Source: Paracoccaceae bacterium Fryx2 (lineage in GTDB: Bacteria > Pseudomonadota > Alphaproteobacteria > Rhodobacterales > Rhodobacteraceae). Taken from it: DNA of 64,000 nt. Position numbers and translations under genes: made by a program. The stretch is from NCBI GenBank assembly GCA_032334235.1, contig JAVSGI010000005.1, positions 2,757,501-2,821,500 of the forward strand, read 5' to 3'. Position 1 is the stretch's first letter; each line of letters starts with the position of its first letter. The notes beneath the pieces are model-generated. The model was not told the origin of the DNA, did no database searches, and saw only the letters and a list, made by a program, of their open reading frames with translations. Below are positions 22,620 through 32,900 of the stretch, piece by piece.

Positions 22620-24185
22620 TCAGGCGGCTGCGTCAAGAGGTATCGGGTCGAGGGGCTGGGAAAGCGTCTCCCAGCCGTCGACCTTGCGCATGTTCAGCGA
22701 CAACCATCTTGGCCGGTGCCGACAACCACCTTGGCCGGTGGGGCTGAACGGAAGACGGGCATGCCCGTCTGGAGGGCAGCCCCACCGGCCTGATTGATTT
22801 CGGGGAAGGTGCTGGTCGCTGCGGGTTGGTAAGCCGGGTTCCTCTGCCGTCAAACGGAGGATCCGGGTTGGCCTACAAACCCATCACCGACCAGCAATTG
22901 AGATTATACATGTCCGACCTCCGATATCACAGTCAGCGCACGTCGGCCGCCCGCGCCGGGTTCAGTGAGCGCACGGCCCGACGGTTCGATGCCAATCCGA
23001 CGCTGCCCTCGAACCGCAAGATTGTTCACGGGCGCACGGTGGCCGATCCCCTCGAGGGTTATTGGGAGGGCGACATCCTTCGGCGCAGGGCAGCACGGTC
23101 TGGGTCTTGACGCGGCGACGGAACTCCTCGTTCAGCCGTTCGATGGCGTTGGTGGTCCGGGCCGACTTCCATTGCGAGGGATCGAGGCGGGTGAAGCTGA
23201 AGAGCCGGTCCCCTGCTTCTTCAAGGCTGTCGGCAACGGCCTTGCACTTGAGCTGCCACTTGCGCAGGAATGCCTTGCGGCGGGTCTCGATCCCGGCGGC
23301 GGTGTCGGCGCAGATCATGTCGCGGTAGTCCTCGGTCAGCTCGTCGTGCAGGTGCCTGGGCGCGTGCGCCAGCAGGTTTCGGTGCTTGTGGACCGTGCAG
23401 CGCCGGATCGGCAGAGCCTCGCCCCAGAGCGCGACCAGAGCGGCTTCAAGCCCGGGAGCGCCATCGACGATGACGAATTCGGGCCGCTTCAGACCGCGGG
23501 CATCAAGGTCGTCGAGGAACTGGCGCCAGGCAGATGTGCTCTCTCCGCCCATGTTCTTGATGGATAACAATACCTTCTGCCCGTCGCGGCGGATGCCGAT
23601 CGCCGCCAGCACCGAGATGTTGGTGGCCTTGCGGTCCAGCCGGGTCCGGATCACGGTGCCGTCGAGGATCAGCCGGACGATGTCCTCGTCGGCCAGGCTG
23701 CGGGCCGACCAGGCATCCCAATCCACCTTCACCTTGCGCCAGGCCCGGCTGACCACATCCTTGCTGACGGCGCCCTCGAACAGCCCGAACAGCGCCCGCT
23801 TGACGCGCCGGGTGTTGGTCCCGGCAAGATAGACCGCCGCGATCAGCGCCTCGGCCTTCTTCGTCAGCCGCTGGTAGCGCGGCAGCGCCTTCGAGCGCCA
23901 TTCCTTAGCCTTGCCGTCCTCGTCCTCGACCCGGGCGCGGGGCACGCGCACCGTTTCGGTGCCGAAGGTGCCGGTCAGCTGCCGCTCGCGGTGCCCGTGG
24001 CGATAGCCCTTCGCCTTCTCGTCGCCGCGACCGTAGCGCATGCGGCCGAGAAACTCGGCCAGTTCCTCTTCAAACATGGTCTCGATGGTCGCGCGGACGC
24101 TTGCCCGCAGGCGCTCCTCGATCGGGTCATACCCGGTCGTGTCGGGCAGTAGCGAAAAGGCCGAGCTGTCGGTAATGTCGTTCAT
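22620..24185 (-). pseudogene. IS256 transposase, interrupted
   Basis: Starts MNDITDSSAFSLLPDTTGYD at 24185 and runs well into the catalytic region, through FVIVDGAPGLEAAL and the CTVHKHRN stretch. Near its end it breaks at VLPCAEG, where IS21-B sequence enters; the final part, MRKVDGWETLSQP to the stop, is at 22620-22690. About 17 codons between are missing compared with the intact copy at 44846-46072. Probably inactive. Confidence 0.88.
22691..23081 (+). mobile_element. IS21-B, left-end fragment
   Basis: Nearly identical to the first ~390 bases of the full IS21-B at 58450, including the left terminus tgttcagcgacaacc and the start of istA (TTG at 22868, after a cggagg site). It stops inside istA at gacatccttc. 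The rest of the element and its right end are gone, with loss of adjoining IS256 sequence. Confidence 0.85.
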
Positions 24186-24285
24186 GGCGTGATCTCCCTG
24201 GCGGTTGGCGCCGCCGGCTGGGTGGGTTTCAGTTCACCCGGAGATTACGCCGCCTTCAAATTTCCACCACTCCCGCGACACCACC

Positions 24286-25333
24286 AACCACCGTCGTCTC
24301 GCCGACTCGCCACGTAGCAGGCGGCTGCTGTCTCCGCCGCCGTTGAGCTGTTCGATAAGATTCTGCCCGAAGGATCCCCGGCGTCGCGGACGAACCCGGC
24401 CCGCAAGATCCCAATCGTGGCGTTTATGCCGGACCGATGGTTGACACCCGCATCGTCCGGAGGGGCGTTGATGACGTGACCGCCCGATCGGCAGTATGCG
24501 CCGTCTCCGCCCCATCGATTTCGCCGGTTTCCCAAGGGTTGATCTGGAGGCGAGTCGTAACCCTTCGCCGAGAGCCGCCTTTTTGCCCTGATAATGGCGG
24601 CGTAAATCCGGCTCTATGTCCGAGCACAGATACAGACCCGAAGTCGAGATCCTTTCCGTGACCGAAACCGGCCGACGCCGGCGTTGGGCGGATGATGAAA
24701 AAGTTCGCATTGTCGAGGAGAGTTTCGGCGCCCGCGGGGGCGTTGCCGAGACGGCCCGTCGGCATGGTATTGGCCGCACGCTGCTGGTGCGTTGGCGCCG
24801 CCAGTATCGTGAAGGGCAGTTGACGGGAGCCGGGTCGCGCCCGCGGTTCATCCCCCTGATCGCGCCTGGTCCTGAGGCCCCCGTGGTTCCGGCCGCCCCG
24901 GCGTCAGTCCCAGCACAGGGTTCGCCCCGGATGGTGGACATCACGCTGGTGAACGGTCAGCGCCTGTCTGTGGCGGTCTCGGTTGCCTATGCCGACCGGA
25001 TCGTCATCCGGCAGGATGGGGTGGTGGTCGCAGAACATCCCCGCGCCTTTGGTCGGGGTCAGATGGTCTATGATCCGTGGCACTATGTGCCTGTTCTGGT
25101 GCGCAAACCTGGTGCCCTGCACAATGGTGCCTCGTTCAGGGACTGGGTGCTGCCGCAGGCCATCCCCGGCGCCATTCTCGCCATTCCGCTGAACTCCATG
25201 CTGGCCATCTGCTGTCCAGCTTCGACTCGACCCGCTTCGTCGCCGTCCTGATGGCCGATCAGGTCCCCCGCAGGGCAGATCCGAAGCCTGCCCTGTATGG
25301 GACCTGACCCTCGGGCCGGTTGGCGGGGAACAG
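24286..25333. other. IS debris: IS66 and IS21 remnants
   Basis: No intact gene. From about 24557 (gtaacccttcgcc) the sequence resembles an IS66 left end, followed by the fused relic frame listed at 24616. The parts 24286-24556 and 25200-25333 could not be assigned. Confidence 0.6.
24616..25251 (+). pseudogene. IS66 TnpA relic fused to an IS21 IstA relic
   Basis: The first ~120 residues are IS66 TnpA-like: a RRRWADDEKVRIVEE helix-turn-helix start, a GIGRTLLVRWRRQYREG second helix and the VDITLVNGQRLSV C-terminal motif. From about residue 120 the frame changes family and reads ADRIVIRQDG and DPWHYVPVLVRKPGAL, the C-terminal signature of IS21 IstA proteins. The joint stays in frame. It is most simply a chance fusion of two decayed IS genes. 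Confidence 0.65.
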
Positions 25334-26617
25334 TCAGCCGTCCCGCCAGCGAGACCAAGCAACTGTCGCGGCCACCACGGGCTTGCGCAGGAAATGGAAT
25401 GGGATCTCCCTGACGGGCGAGACCGGGAAGTCCACGCCAGCCTCGGGAACGCCCTGGGCCAGGTCCGCCAGCAGCTTGCCCAGCACGGAGGCCATGGCGA
25501 CGCCCCGGCCATTGTAGCCGGCCGCCCCCCAGACCCCGTCCCCGATACGCATGAGATGGGGGTAGTGGTCCGCGGTCATCGCAACGAACCCGCCCCATTT
25601 GAAGGTCCATTCCGCCTCGGAGAGCTGCGGGAACAGCCGCCGGCTCGCTTCCCGGAGCAGCGAGAACTGTTTTTCCGTCCCGCCCTCGGTGTAGTCGCCG
25701 CGCCCGCCCATGACGAAACGCCCCTGAGGGTCGAGACGGAAGTAGAGCAGGAGCCGACGGCTGTCGGAGGCCGAATGACCGCCGGGCAGGATTGACTTGC
25801 GAATGTTGTCGCTGAGTGGGGCGGTGGCCACCTGCACCGAACGGATCGGCACGAGACTGCGGGCGATCCGGGGGGCGAAGGGGCCGGAATAGCCGTTGGT
25901 GCAGACCAGCACCGTCTTGGCGCTCAGCCTGCCGTTCGGGGTGTGGATCACATGGGTCGCGTCCACCTGCTGCATGCGGAGCGCGGGGCTATGACCATGC
26001 AGCTGCGCCCCGGCCTTCTTGGCTGCCCAGGCAAGGCCGAGCGCGTAGTTCAGCGGATGCAGGTTGCCGCCGCGCGGGTCGATCATCCCGCCGAGATAGG
26101 CGTCGGTGCCGACAAGGTCTGCGGTCTCGCGCTTTGAGAGCAGTCGCAGGGGAGCGCCGCGCCGCTGCCATTGCGAGACACGCCTGCTGACCGTGGCCAG
26201 CGCCTCGTCGTTGTGGACCGGCTGGATCCATCCCGGCTGCTGTGCGGCGCAGTCGATCCCTAGCCGCCGGATCAGGTCGAAGACGAAATCCCCCGCGCCG
26301 CCCGACAGCCGCACCATGCGACCGCCCAGATCGGCGCCGAACTTCGCATCGATGGCATCCGGGTCTTCCTTCAGGCCGGGGTTCACCTGACCGCCGTTGC
26401 GCCCCGAAGCGCCCCAGCCGGGCATCTCCGCCTCCAGCAGGGTGACGGCAACGCCGGCCTCGGCCAGATGTAGCGCCGCCGAGAGGCCGGTGAACCCGCC
26501 GCCGATCACCGCGACCTCCGTCTCCTGGGCACCCGTCAGAGCAGGGCAGGCCGGGGCCAGGTTGGCGGTCGCCGTCCAAAGGGACTGGGCGATATAGGGC
26601 TTTTCGTTCTCGATCAT
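25334..26617 (-). CDS. FAD-dependent amine/amino-acid oxidoreductase (DAO family, PuuB-like)
   Basis: 427 residues. The dinucleotide fold VAVIGGGFTGLSAALHLAEA lies at about 35-54, then the FAD-binding WGASGRNGGQVNPG stretch; near the C-terminus is GAAGYNGRGVAMAS, as in gamma-glutamylputrescine oxidase and related glycine/sarcosine oxidases. It would oxidise an amine with O2 or another acceptor. It lies 16 bases after an XRE-cupin regulator, probably co-transcribed, and opposite an amino-acid/amine importer, so the imported compound may be the substrate. This is inference from position. Confidence 0.88.
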   Translation of the reverse strand: MIENEKPYIAQSLWTATANLAPACPALTGAQETEVAVIGGGFTGLSAALHLAEAGVAVTLLEAEMPGWGASGRNGGQVNPGLKEDPDAIDAKFGADLGGRMVRLSGGAGDFVFDLIRRLGIDCAAQQPGWIQPVHNDEALATVSRRVSQWQRRGAPLRLLSKRETADLVGTDAYLGGMIDPRGGNLHPLNYALGLAWAAKKAGAQLHGHSPALRMQQVDATHVIHTPNGRLSAKTVLVCTNGYSGPFAPRIARSLVPIRSVQVATAPLSDNIRKSILPGGHSASDSRRLLLYFRLDPQGRFVMGGRGDYTEGGTEKQFSLLREASRRLFPQLSEAEWTFKWGGFVAMTADHYPHLMRIGDGVWGAAGYNGRGVAMASVLGKLLADLAQGVPEAGVDFPVSPVREIPFHFLRKPVVAATVAWSRWRDG

Positions 26618-26633
26618 CCTGCTTCCTTCGCGA

Positions 26634-27212
26634 TCAATAGACGGCCGGGGTCACGACCCACAAGGCAACGGTATCGATGCTGCCCACACACCAGAACCGG
26701 ATCAGCGCCGTTGCCGGGAAGGCAAAGGAGTCGCCCTCGGCGATCTCGAAGAGTGCGCCGTCCACCTCGAGCCCCAGAACGCCGGACAGCACCGTTCCGC
26801 ATTTCGCCCCGGTCTCGTGGTGGTAAGGCGTCTCCCCGGTGGAGCCTCCGGGCCGGATCACCAGCCGCATCATCTGGATGCCGGTGACCTCGTCGGGGGT
26901 CATCAGCTCCTTGCGCATTCCCTTGGCCCCGAGATCGAGGATGCGGCGCTGGTGGGTGCGGACCACGACCGGATCGTGGTCGCGGGTGTTCTGCTCGAAG
27001 AGCCAGCTGACGGGCATCTCCAGCGCCTGGCAGATCGCGCCGAGCGAGCGGACAGACGGCATCGTGATGCCGCGCTCGATCTGGCTGAGCAGCCCGATGG
27101 AGACTTCGGCCCGGGCCGAGACGTCCTTCAGCGAGAGGCCGCGTACCTGTCGCCGGCGGCGCATCCGGGCACCGATCAGGGATGCATCGCTCTCCGTGGC
27201 CGTTTCGCTCAT
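26634..27212 (-). CDS. XRE-family regulator with cupin sensor domain
   Basis: 192 residues. A helix-turn-helix at about 17-70 contains VSIGLLSQIERGITMPS, and a C-terminal cupin (about 115-185) contains PYHHETGAKCGTVLSG and EIAEGDSFAFPA. PuuR and similar regulators have this layout and respond to polyamines or amino acids. The start at 27212 (MSETATESD) is chosen because upstream in-frame codons lie in the promoter region. It is divergent from the ABC transporter and likely controls both directions. Confidence 0.9.
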   Translation of the reverse strand: MSETATESDASLIGARMRRRRQVRGLSLKDVSARAEVSIGLLSQIERGITMPSVRSLGAICQALEMPVSWLFEQNTRDHDPVVVRTHQRRILDLGAKGMRKELMTPDEVTGIQMMRLVIRPGGSTGETPYHHETGAKCGTVLSGVLGLEVDGALFEIAEGDSFAFPATALIRFWCVGSIDTVALWVVTPAVY

Positions 27213-27265
27213 TCTCGCCAACCTTCGATCATTTCGTTGACATCCTGCATTATCTTCTACCAAAG

Positions 27266-27289
27266 TGAAATACATGATCTGACATTTCA
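27266..27289. promoter_or_regulatory. Palindromic operator candidate in the divergent promoter region
   Basis: An inverted repeat tgaaat-12-atttca lies between the regulator and transporter genes. On the minus strand a gataat -10-like box (27249-27254) sits so that its -35 would fall inside the palindrome. This fits autoregulation by the XRE-cupin protein; unproven. Confidence 0.45.
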
Positions 27290-27364
27290 TTTTTACTACA
27301 CCGGATCACCTGAAATCATCGCGGCCTCGCGGCCGCTGTCGTAGCAGAAAAGGGCACGGAAAGC

Positions 27365-28126
27365 ATGAAACTCGTCCTGTTGATGAAGCGCAGCTTGGCG
27401 CCTGCGATCCTGGCCACGATGCTTGGAAGCGCGGCCATGGGCCAGACCACCTATGCCGTCGGCTCCACGCCCTCGGGCGTGCCCTTCACCTTCCTTGATG
27501 TGGCCACCAACCAGATCGACGGCGTGATGGTGGACATCATCGAAGCCGTGGGCGAGGCCGAAGGCTTCACCCCGGAGGTGATGGCGACGCAGTGGAGCGC
27601 GCTGATCCCGTCGCTGACCAGCAACAAGATCGATATCATCGCCGCCGCGATGTATGCGACCGAAGAGCGTGCCAAGGTGGTGGCCTTCAGCGACACCGTC
27701 TATTCCTACGGCGAGGGCCTGTTCGTCGCGGCCTCCGACGAGACGGCCTACAAGGGCCTCGAGGACCTGAAGGGCAAGACCGTCGGGGTTCAGGTGGGCA
27801 CGGCCTATGTCACCCCGCTGCAGGAGACCGGCTTCTTCTCCGAAGTGAGGGTCTACGACACCATCGCCGACATCATGCGCGACGTCTCGCTCGGCCGGAT
27901 CGACGGCGGGTTCGGCGACCGGCCGATCGTCGCCTACCAGCTCTCCAAGGGCGCGTCGGCAGAGGTGCGGCTGGTGCCCGAGTATGAATCGACGATCATG
28001 GGCGATGTCGCCATCGCCGTGCGTCAGGACGATCCGGAGCTTCTGGCGAAGATCAACAGCGGTCTGGCGAAGGTGAAGGAGTCCGGCATGCTGGACGAGA
28101 TCGTGAAGAAATGGGGCATCGAATAA
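27365..28126 (+). CDS. Family-3 ABC substrate-binding protein (polar amino acid/amine)
   Basis: A 253-residue periplasmic receptor. The signal peptide is residues 1-26 (MKLVLLMKRSLAP, hydrophobic core, GSAAMGQ). The mature part has the family-3 pattern: GVPFTFLD, then GVMVDIIEAVGEAEG, then DIIAAAMYATEERAKVVAFS and LKGKTVGVQVGTAY. It is the first gene of a transporter operon with permease and ATPase. Ligand not deducible; the neighbouring amine oxidase suggests an amine or amino acid. Confidence 0.92.
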   Translation: MKLVLLMKRSLAPAILATMLGSAAMGQTTYAVGSTPSGVPFTFLDVATNQIDGVMVDIIEAVGEAEGFTPEVMATQWSALIPSLTSNKIDIIAAAMYATEERAKVVAFSDTVYSYGEGLFVAASDETAYKGLEDLKGKTVGVQVGTAYVTPLQETGFFSEVRVYDTIADIMRDVSLGRIDGGFGDRPIVAYQLSKGASAEVRLVPEYESTIMGDVAIAVRQDDPELLAKINSGLAKVKESGMLDEIVKKWGIE

Positions 28127-28134
28127 GCGACACG

Positions 28135-28156
28135 GGGCGGCATCCCGGTGCCGCCC
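28135..28156 (+). promoter_or_regulatory. Stem-loop after binding-protein gene
   Basis: gggcggca (28135-28142) pairs with tgccgccc (28149-28156), 8 bp with a 6-base loop, just after the binding-protein stop. No U-run follows. It may protect the binding-protein part of the mRNA. Confidence 0.5.
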
Positions 28157-28177
28157 GCCGACCTGACCGGAGCTGCC

Positions 28178-28827
28178 ATGATCGACTTTTTCACCAGAGC
28201 TGAATCCTATCTGCCGGTGCTGATGGAGGGCGTCTGGCTGACCCTGCTCGTCACGGTCCTGTCGCTGCTCCTCAGCACGGTTCTGGGGCTGTTCTGGGCC
28301 TTGCTCAGCCGGTCGAAAAGCGCGATCCTGCGCGGCATCAGCACCACCTTCATCACCGTGATCCGCGGCATCCCGATCATCGTGCAGCTTTTCTACATCT
28401 ACTTCGTGCTTCCCGGGATCGGCATCAACCTGACCGCGCTGCAGGCCGGGATCATCGGCATCGGCGTGGCCTACTCCGCCTATCAGGCCGAAAACTTCCG
28501 CGCCGGGATCGAGGCGGTCGACAAGGGCCAGATCGAGGCGGCGCAGTCGATCGGGATGAACGATGCCCTCGTGATGCGGCGGGTCATCCTGCCCCAGGCG
28601 TTCAAGATCTCGCTGCCGCCCTTCGGCAATACCATGATCATGATGCTGAAGGACTCCTCCCTCGTCTCGACGATCACGGTGGCGGAGCTGACGCGTCAGG
28701 GCCAACTGATCGCCGCCTCGACCTTCGACAACATGACGGTCTTCACCTTGGTCGCGCTGATCTATCTGGCGATGGCGCTGCCTCTCACCTTCTTCGCCCG
28801 CTGGCTCGAGAAGAGATACAGGAAAGC

Positions 28828-28831
<4 letters not shown>
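28178..28831 (+). CDS. Polar amino-acid ABC transporter permease
   Basis: A 217-residue permease of the HisM/GlnP type with five spans. The family region [20 protein letters not shown] follows the second span, and the EAA loop [20 protein letters not shown] is present. The start at 28178 ([10 protein letters not shown]) is chosen because the region before it forms the stem-loop. The stop overlaps the ATPase start (atga). Only one permease gene is present, so a homodimer is likely. Confidence 0.93.
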
Positions 28832-29562
<731 letters not shown>

Positions 29563-29639
29563 GCCGCCCCTTTCCGTTGCCATGCTGTAGGGCTTTGATG
29601 ATGGGTTGGGTAGCCCCTCCTGACGGCACTTATGTGCCA

Positions 29640-29721
29640 CAGTGATCCAGACAGGATCAGGAGGAACCGGCCATGAAAGAAGTCTCGATCATGGTGATGA
29701 ACGAAAAGAAGCTTGAACCTG
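29640..29721 (+). mobile_element. Left-end relic of an ISNCY-like element
   Basis: A ribosome-binding site (aggagg) and the start of a reading frame MKEVSIMVMNEKKL at 29672, resembling the N-terminus of ISNCY transposases. It is cut off at an IS5-B fragment. Family assignment rests on about 14 residues. Confidence 0.35.
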
Positions 29722-30202
29722 CCGAGCCAGATGGCCGTCGAATTGCTTGAACAACGCTTCCACCATGCCCGCCCGCGCCAGCGCCTCGCGATAGAGCCAG
29801 ACGGTCTTGGCGTCGGGAACGCGGTCCTCCAGCCCAAGGCCAAGGAACCGCATGAACGCCAGCCGGTCGCGCACCTGATATTCGATCTGGTCGTCGGACA
29901 GGTTGTAGAGCGCGCTCAGAACCAGCGTCTTGAACATCACGACTACATCCCAAGGCTTGCGCCCGGCGCGTGACTTACGTTCCGCATCCGGCTTGCGCCA
30001 AACCCGCTCCAACGTCGGGCGGAACTGCTCCCACGGCACGACAGCGTCGATCTCGACCAATGGGTCCCTATTGGCATCCAGGCTCGCGTAGCGATCTGAA
30101 AGATCAAAGAAACCCATCTGCGCCATCATCATACCCAACCCTGCGGAACGCCTCCGGCATTATACCGCACCGGCAGGGGCAGGGCAATTTTTCGAGGTGC
30201 CC
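29722..30202 (-). mobile_element. IS5-type B fragment (one end only)
   Basis: Carries one terminus (ending aggtgccc at 30202) and the first third of a transposase related to the 14-15 kb copy, starting at 30126 (MAQMGFFDLSDRYASLD) and lost after FDGHLARQ. The rest is deleted. It abuts IS3-A base to base. Confidence 0.85.
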
Positions 30203-31045
30203 TTAAGCTACTGCCTGCACCTGCTGATCGGTTTGGGTTGCGTTGAAGTAGACCACGGCGGGCGGTTGACCGCCATGGGCGGCATGGGGCCGCTGGTGAT
30301 TGTAAAAAGTGATCCAGCGTCCGACGCCAGCCCGGGCCTGTGACCCGGCTTCCCAGGCGTGCAGATAGACGCATTCATACTTCAGGGACCGCCAAAGGCG
30401 CTCGATGAAGATGTTGTCCAGATACCGGGCTTTACCGTCCATCGAGATCTTGGTCTTTGCCCGCTTCAGCCGGTCAGTCCAGTCGAAGGACGTGAACTGC
30501 GATCCCTGATCCGTGTTCATGATCTCGGGCGCGCCGAACTTGTGGATCGCCTCGTTCAGCGCCGCGACGCAGAACTCAGCCTCCAGCGTGTTGCAGATGC
30601 GCCAGGCCAGCACCTTCCGGGTAAACCAGTCCATGATGGCGACCAGATACAGAAAGCCTTTCCGCATCGGCAAATAGGTGATGTCGGCACACCAGACCTG
30701 GTTGGGCCTGTCGATCCGCAGCCCGCCCAGCAGATATGGATAGGTCTTGTGCCCCTTCGCAGGCTTGCTGGTGTTGGGTTTCTGGTAGATCGGCATCAAC
30801 CGCATAAGGCGCATCAGCCGCCGGATGCGCTTTTCGTTCACGGCATGGCCTTCATTCTGCAAATGCCACGTCATCTGTCGGACACCATAGAACGGCGTGT
30901 CCAGGAACTGCTTGTCGACCAGCAACATGAGGTCAAGGTTCATCGCCGTCTCACCCTGCGGCGTGTATTAGAACGACGACCGCGAGATCGAGAGCAACTG
31001 GCACTGCGCCCCGACCGATAGCTTGGGATGGGTTCTTTCAATCAT
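30203..31045 (-). pseudogene. IS3-A transposase OrfB with a nonsense codon
   Basis: The integrase-type DDE protein reads MIERTHPKLSVGAQ from 31045, then hits TAA at 30968-30970 (codon 26), where relatives have a second Tyr after Phe. From MNLDLMLLVDKQF (30943) the frame is open, 246 residues, and holds the whole rve core with QVWCADITYLP, MNTDQGSQFTS and DNIFIERLWRSLKYE. One base change from TAT or TAC to TAA explains the lesion. Confidence 0.82.
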
Positions 31046-31053
31046 GTCACGCC

Positions 31054-31353
31054 TCACTTCCCGGTCCAGGGCTTGAGCTTTCGTGACAAAAAATCGTTGG
31101 CGACCGCCAGCTTTCCGATCTTTGCATGCAGATCACGGACCGTTTCCTCGGCAATCTCGGCAGTGGCCGCAGCCTGACCGCCACGCTCGAAAATGCCAGC
31201 GGCACCTTCCAGCAGGGCCTTCTTCCATTGATGGATCATCGTCGGATGGCCCTCGTAAGCGGCCGCCAATTCCGACACCGTGCGCTCGCCCTTCAGCGCC
31301 TCCAACGCAACACGCGCCTTGAACGCTGCGTCATGGTTCCTGCGTTTCGACAT
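31054..31353 (-). CDS. IS3-A OrfA
   Basis: A 99-residue helix-turn-helix protein starting MSKRRNHDAAFKARVALEAL, with TVSELAAAYEGHPTMIHQWK and a C-terminal leucine-zipper-like part. In IS3 elements it is joined to OrfB by a -1 frameshift. The frame is intact but its OrfB partner is dead. Confidence 0.88.
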   Translation of the reverse strand: MSKRRNHDAAFKARVALEALKGERTVSELAAAYEGHPTMIHQWKKALLEGAAGIFERGGQAAATAEIAEETVRDLHAKIGKLAVANDFLSRKLKPWTGK

Positions 31354-31616
31354 GTTCTGATCTCCTCGTCCTGGGGATCAGCAGACCTCAGATCGTAGCT
31401 TCCGTCACTGTCCGATTTTCGGGGGGTAGCTCACAGAACCGTCACCTCAAGAAAGCCATCGAACAGGCGCTGATCCTGCGCGGCAGCCGCGACTTCGCCA
31501 GCATCGAGGACTACCGGCGTTTCGTCGACATTGTGGTGGCGCGGCGCAACCGGCAGCGGGCGGCGGCCATTCAGGCGGAACAGGCGCATCTGAAGCCCCT
31601 GCCGCCCCGGCGCACC

Positions 31617-31646
31617 GTCGAACCGGAGGTTCGCCTCCGGCGAAAC
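31617..31646 (+). repeat. 30-bp hairpin element, copy 1
   Basis: Contains ccggaggttcgcctccgg (31623-31640), a 7-bp perfect stem with a ttcg tetraloop. It is the exact reverse complement of 31864-31893. Absent from the same position in the IS21-B copy at 59.5 kb. Confidence 0.9.
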
Positions 31647-31863
31647 CGACTTCCCCGAGACGGTCGTGCCAGTCACCCGCACCGGCGGCTTTCTGGTCAA
31701 GAGCATCTTCTACAGCGCCCCGTCGCAGCTGATCGGGCAGCGCTTGCGGGTCCACCTCTACGACGATCGCCTCGAGGCCTTTCTCGGCAGCACTCTGGTC
31801 GTTAGCCATACAAGGGCGCGTGGTCGCGGCGATGGCCATCGCGTGCATGTCATCAACTACCAC

Positions 31864-31893
31864 GTTTCGCCGGAGGCGAACCTCCGGTTCGAC
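31864..31893 (-). repeat. 30-bp hairpin element, copy 2, inverted
   Basis: Contains ccggaggcgaacctccgg, the complement of copy 1. It reads VSPEANLRFD in the istA frame in place of one His codon, and is absent from the 59.7 kb IS21-B copy. Confidence 0.9.
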
Positions 31894-32900
31894 GTCATCC
31901 ATGCCCTGCGGCGCAAGCCGCAGGCCCTGTGGAGTTCGATCTACCGCGACAGCCTGTTCCCGCGAACCGAATACGCTGAGGCCTGGAAGGTGCTGCAGCG
32001 CGATCTGCCCCGCCGCGACGCCTGCCGCCGGATGGTCGACCTGCTGTTCATCGCCCACGACCGGGCCTGCGAGGCGGAACTGGCACATCTCCTGGCGGAC
32101 GATCTCGACGCCGGCCGGGTGCCGGACCCTGACCTGCTGACGCTCCGCCTGAGCCCCAAGCAAACGGCGCTGCCGACAGATGTCGCCGTCGCCCATCCCT
32201 CGCTCGACAGCTTCGATGCCCTTCTGGGAGCCTGCGCATGACCTCCCGCGAGATCGACATCCACACGCTGCCCAGCATGCTGACCGCGCTGCGCCTGCCC
32301 AGCTTCCACAAGCTTTGGGCCGACATCGCCACCCGTGCCGACACCGAAGGCTGGCCTGCCGCCCGCTTCCTGGCCGTCCTTGCGGAATACGAACTGGCTG
32401 AGCGCGACATGCGCCGCATTCAGCGCCACATGAACGAGGCACAGCTACCGGCTGGCAAGACGCTGGCGACCTTCGACTTCAAGGCGCTGCCAACCCTGCC
32501 GCGCGCCCGGGTGGAAGCTCTGGCGGCCGGCGACTGGCTGGAGGGTGGCGGCAATCTGATCGCCATCGGCAATTCCGGCACGGGCAAAACGCACATTCTC
32601 TGCGCGATAGGCCATGCCCTGATCGAGCGGGGACACCGCGTGTTCTATACCCGCACCAGCGATCTGGTGCAGCGACTTCAGGCCGCCCGCCGCGATCTGG
32701 TGCTCGAAGCCGCGCTCGCCAAGCTCGACAAGTTCGACCTGATCATCCTCGACGACATCACCTACGCCCACAAGGATCAGGCCGAGACAGGCGTGCTCTT
32801 CGAGCTGATCGCCCGGCGCTACGAATACCGCAGCATCGCCATCGCCGCCAACCAGCCCTTCAGCGGCTGGGACCAGATCTTCCCCGACAAGGCCATGACC

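Larger units (their letters stand above)
22554..24285 (-). mobile_element. IS256 element, copy 1, with a partial IS21-B inside
   Basis: The ends match the other IS256 copies (ggtcgtgtcgcg at 22554; complement of ggtggtgtcgcggg ending at 24285). A 391-bp IS21-B fragment replaces about 50 bp of the transposase gene. The flanks ctgcacct and aaccaccg do not match, so no target duplication remains. Confidence 0.88.
30203..31433 (-). mobile_element. IS3-A element
   Basis: About 1231 bp with ends related to tgagctac (complement at 31426-31433) and ttaagctac at 30203. It carries orfA and orfB. The flanks do not match, since one side is IS5-B and the other lies inside IS21-B istA, so the original insertion context is lost. 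Confidence 0.82.
31434..32241 (+). pseudogene. istA: IS21-B IstA, C-terminal remnant with two hairpin inserts
   Basis: Begins inside the integrase core (NRHLKKAIEQALILRGSRDF) and ends at the normal stop, overlapping istB as atga. Compared with the copy at 58627, a 28-base insert at 31617-31644 shifts the frame and a 30-base insert at 31864-31893 (27 bases net) adds nine residues in frame. The N-terminal half is absent. The coding quality elsewhere is well preserved, so the inserts are recent relative to divergence of the two copies. Confidence 0.88.
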
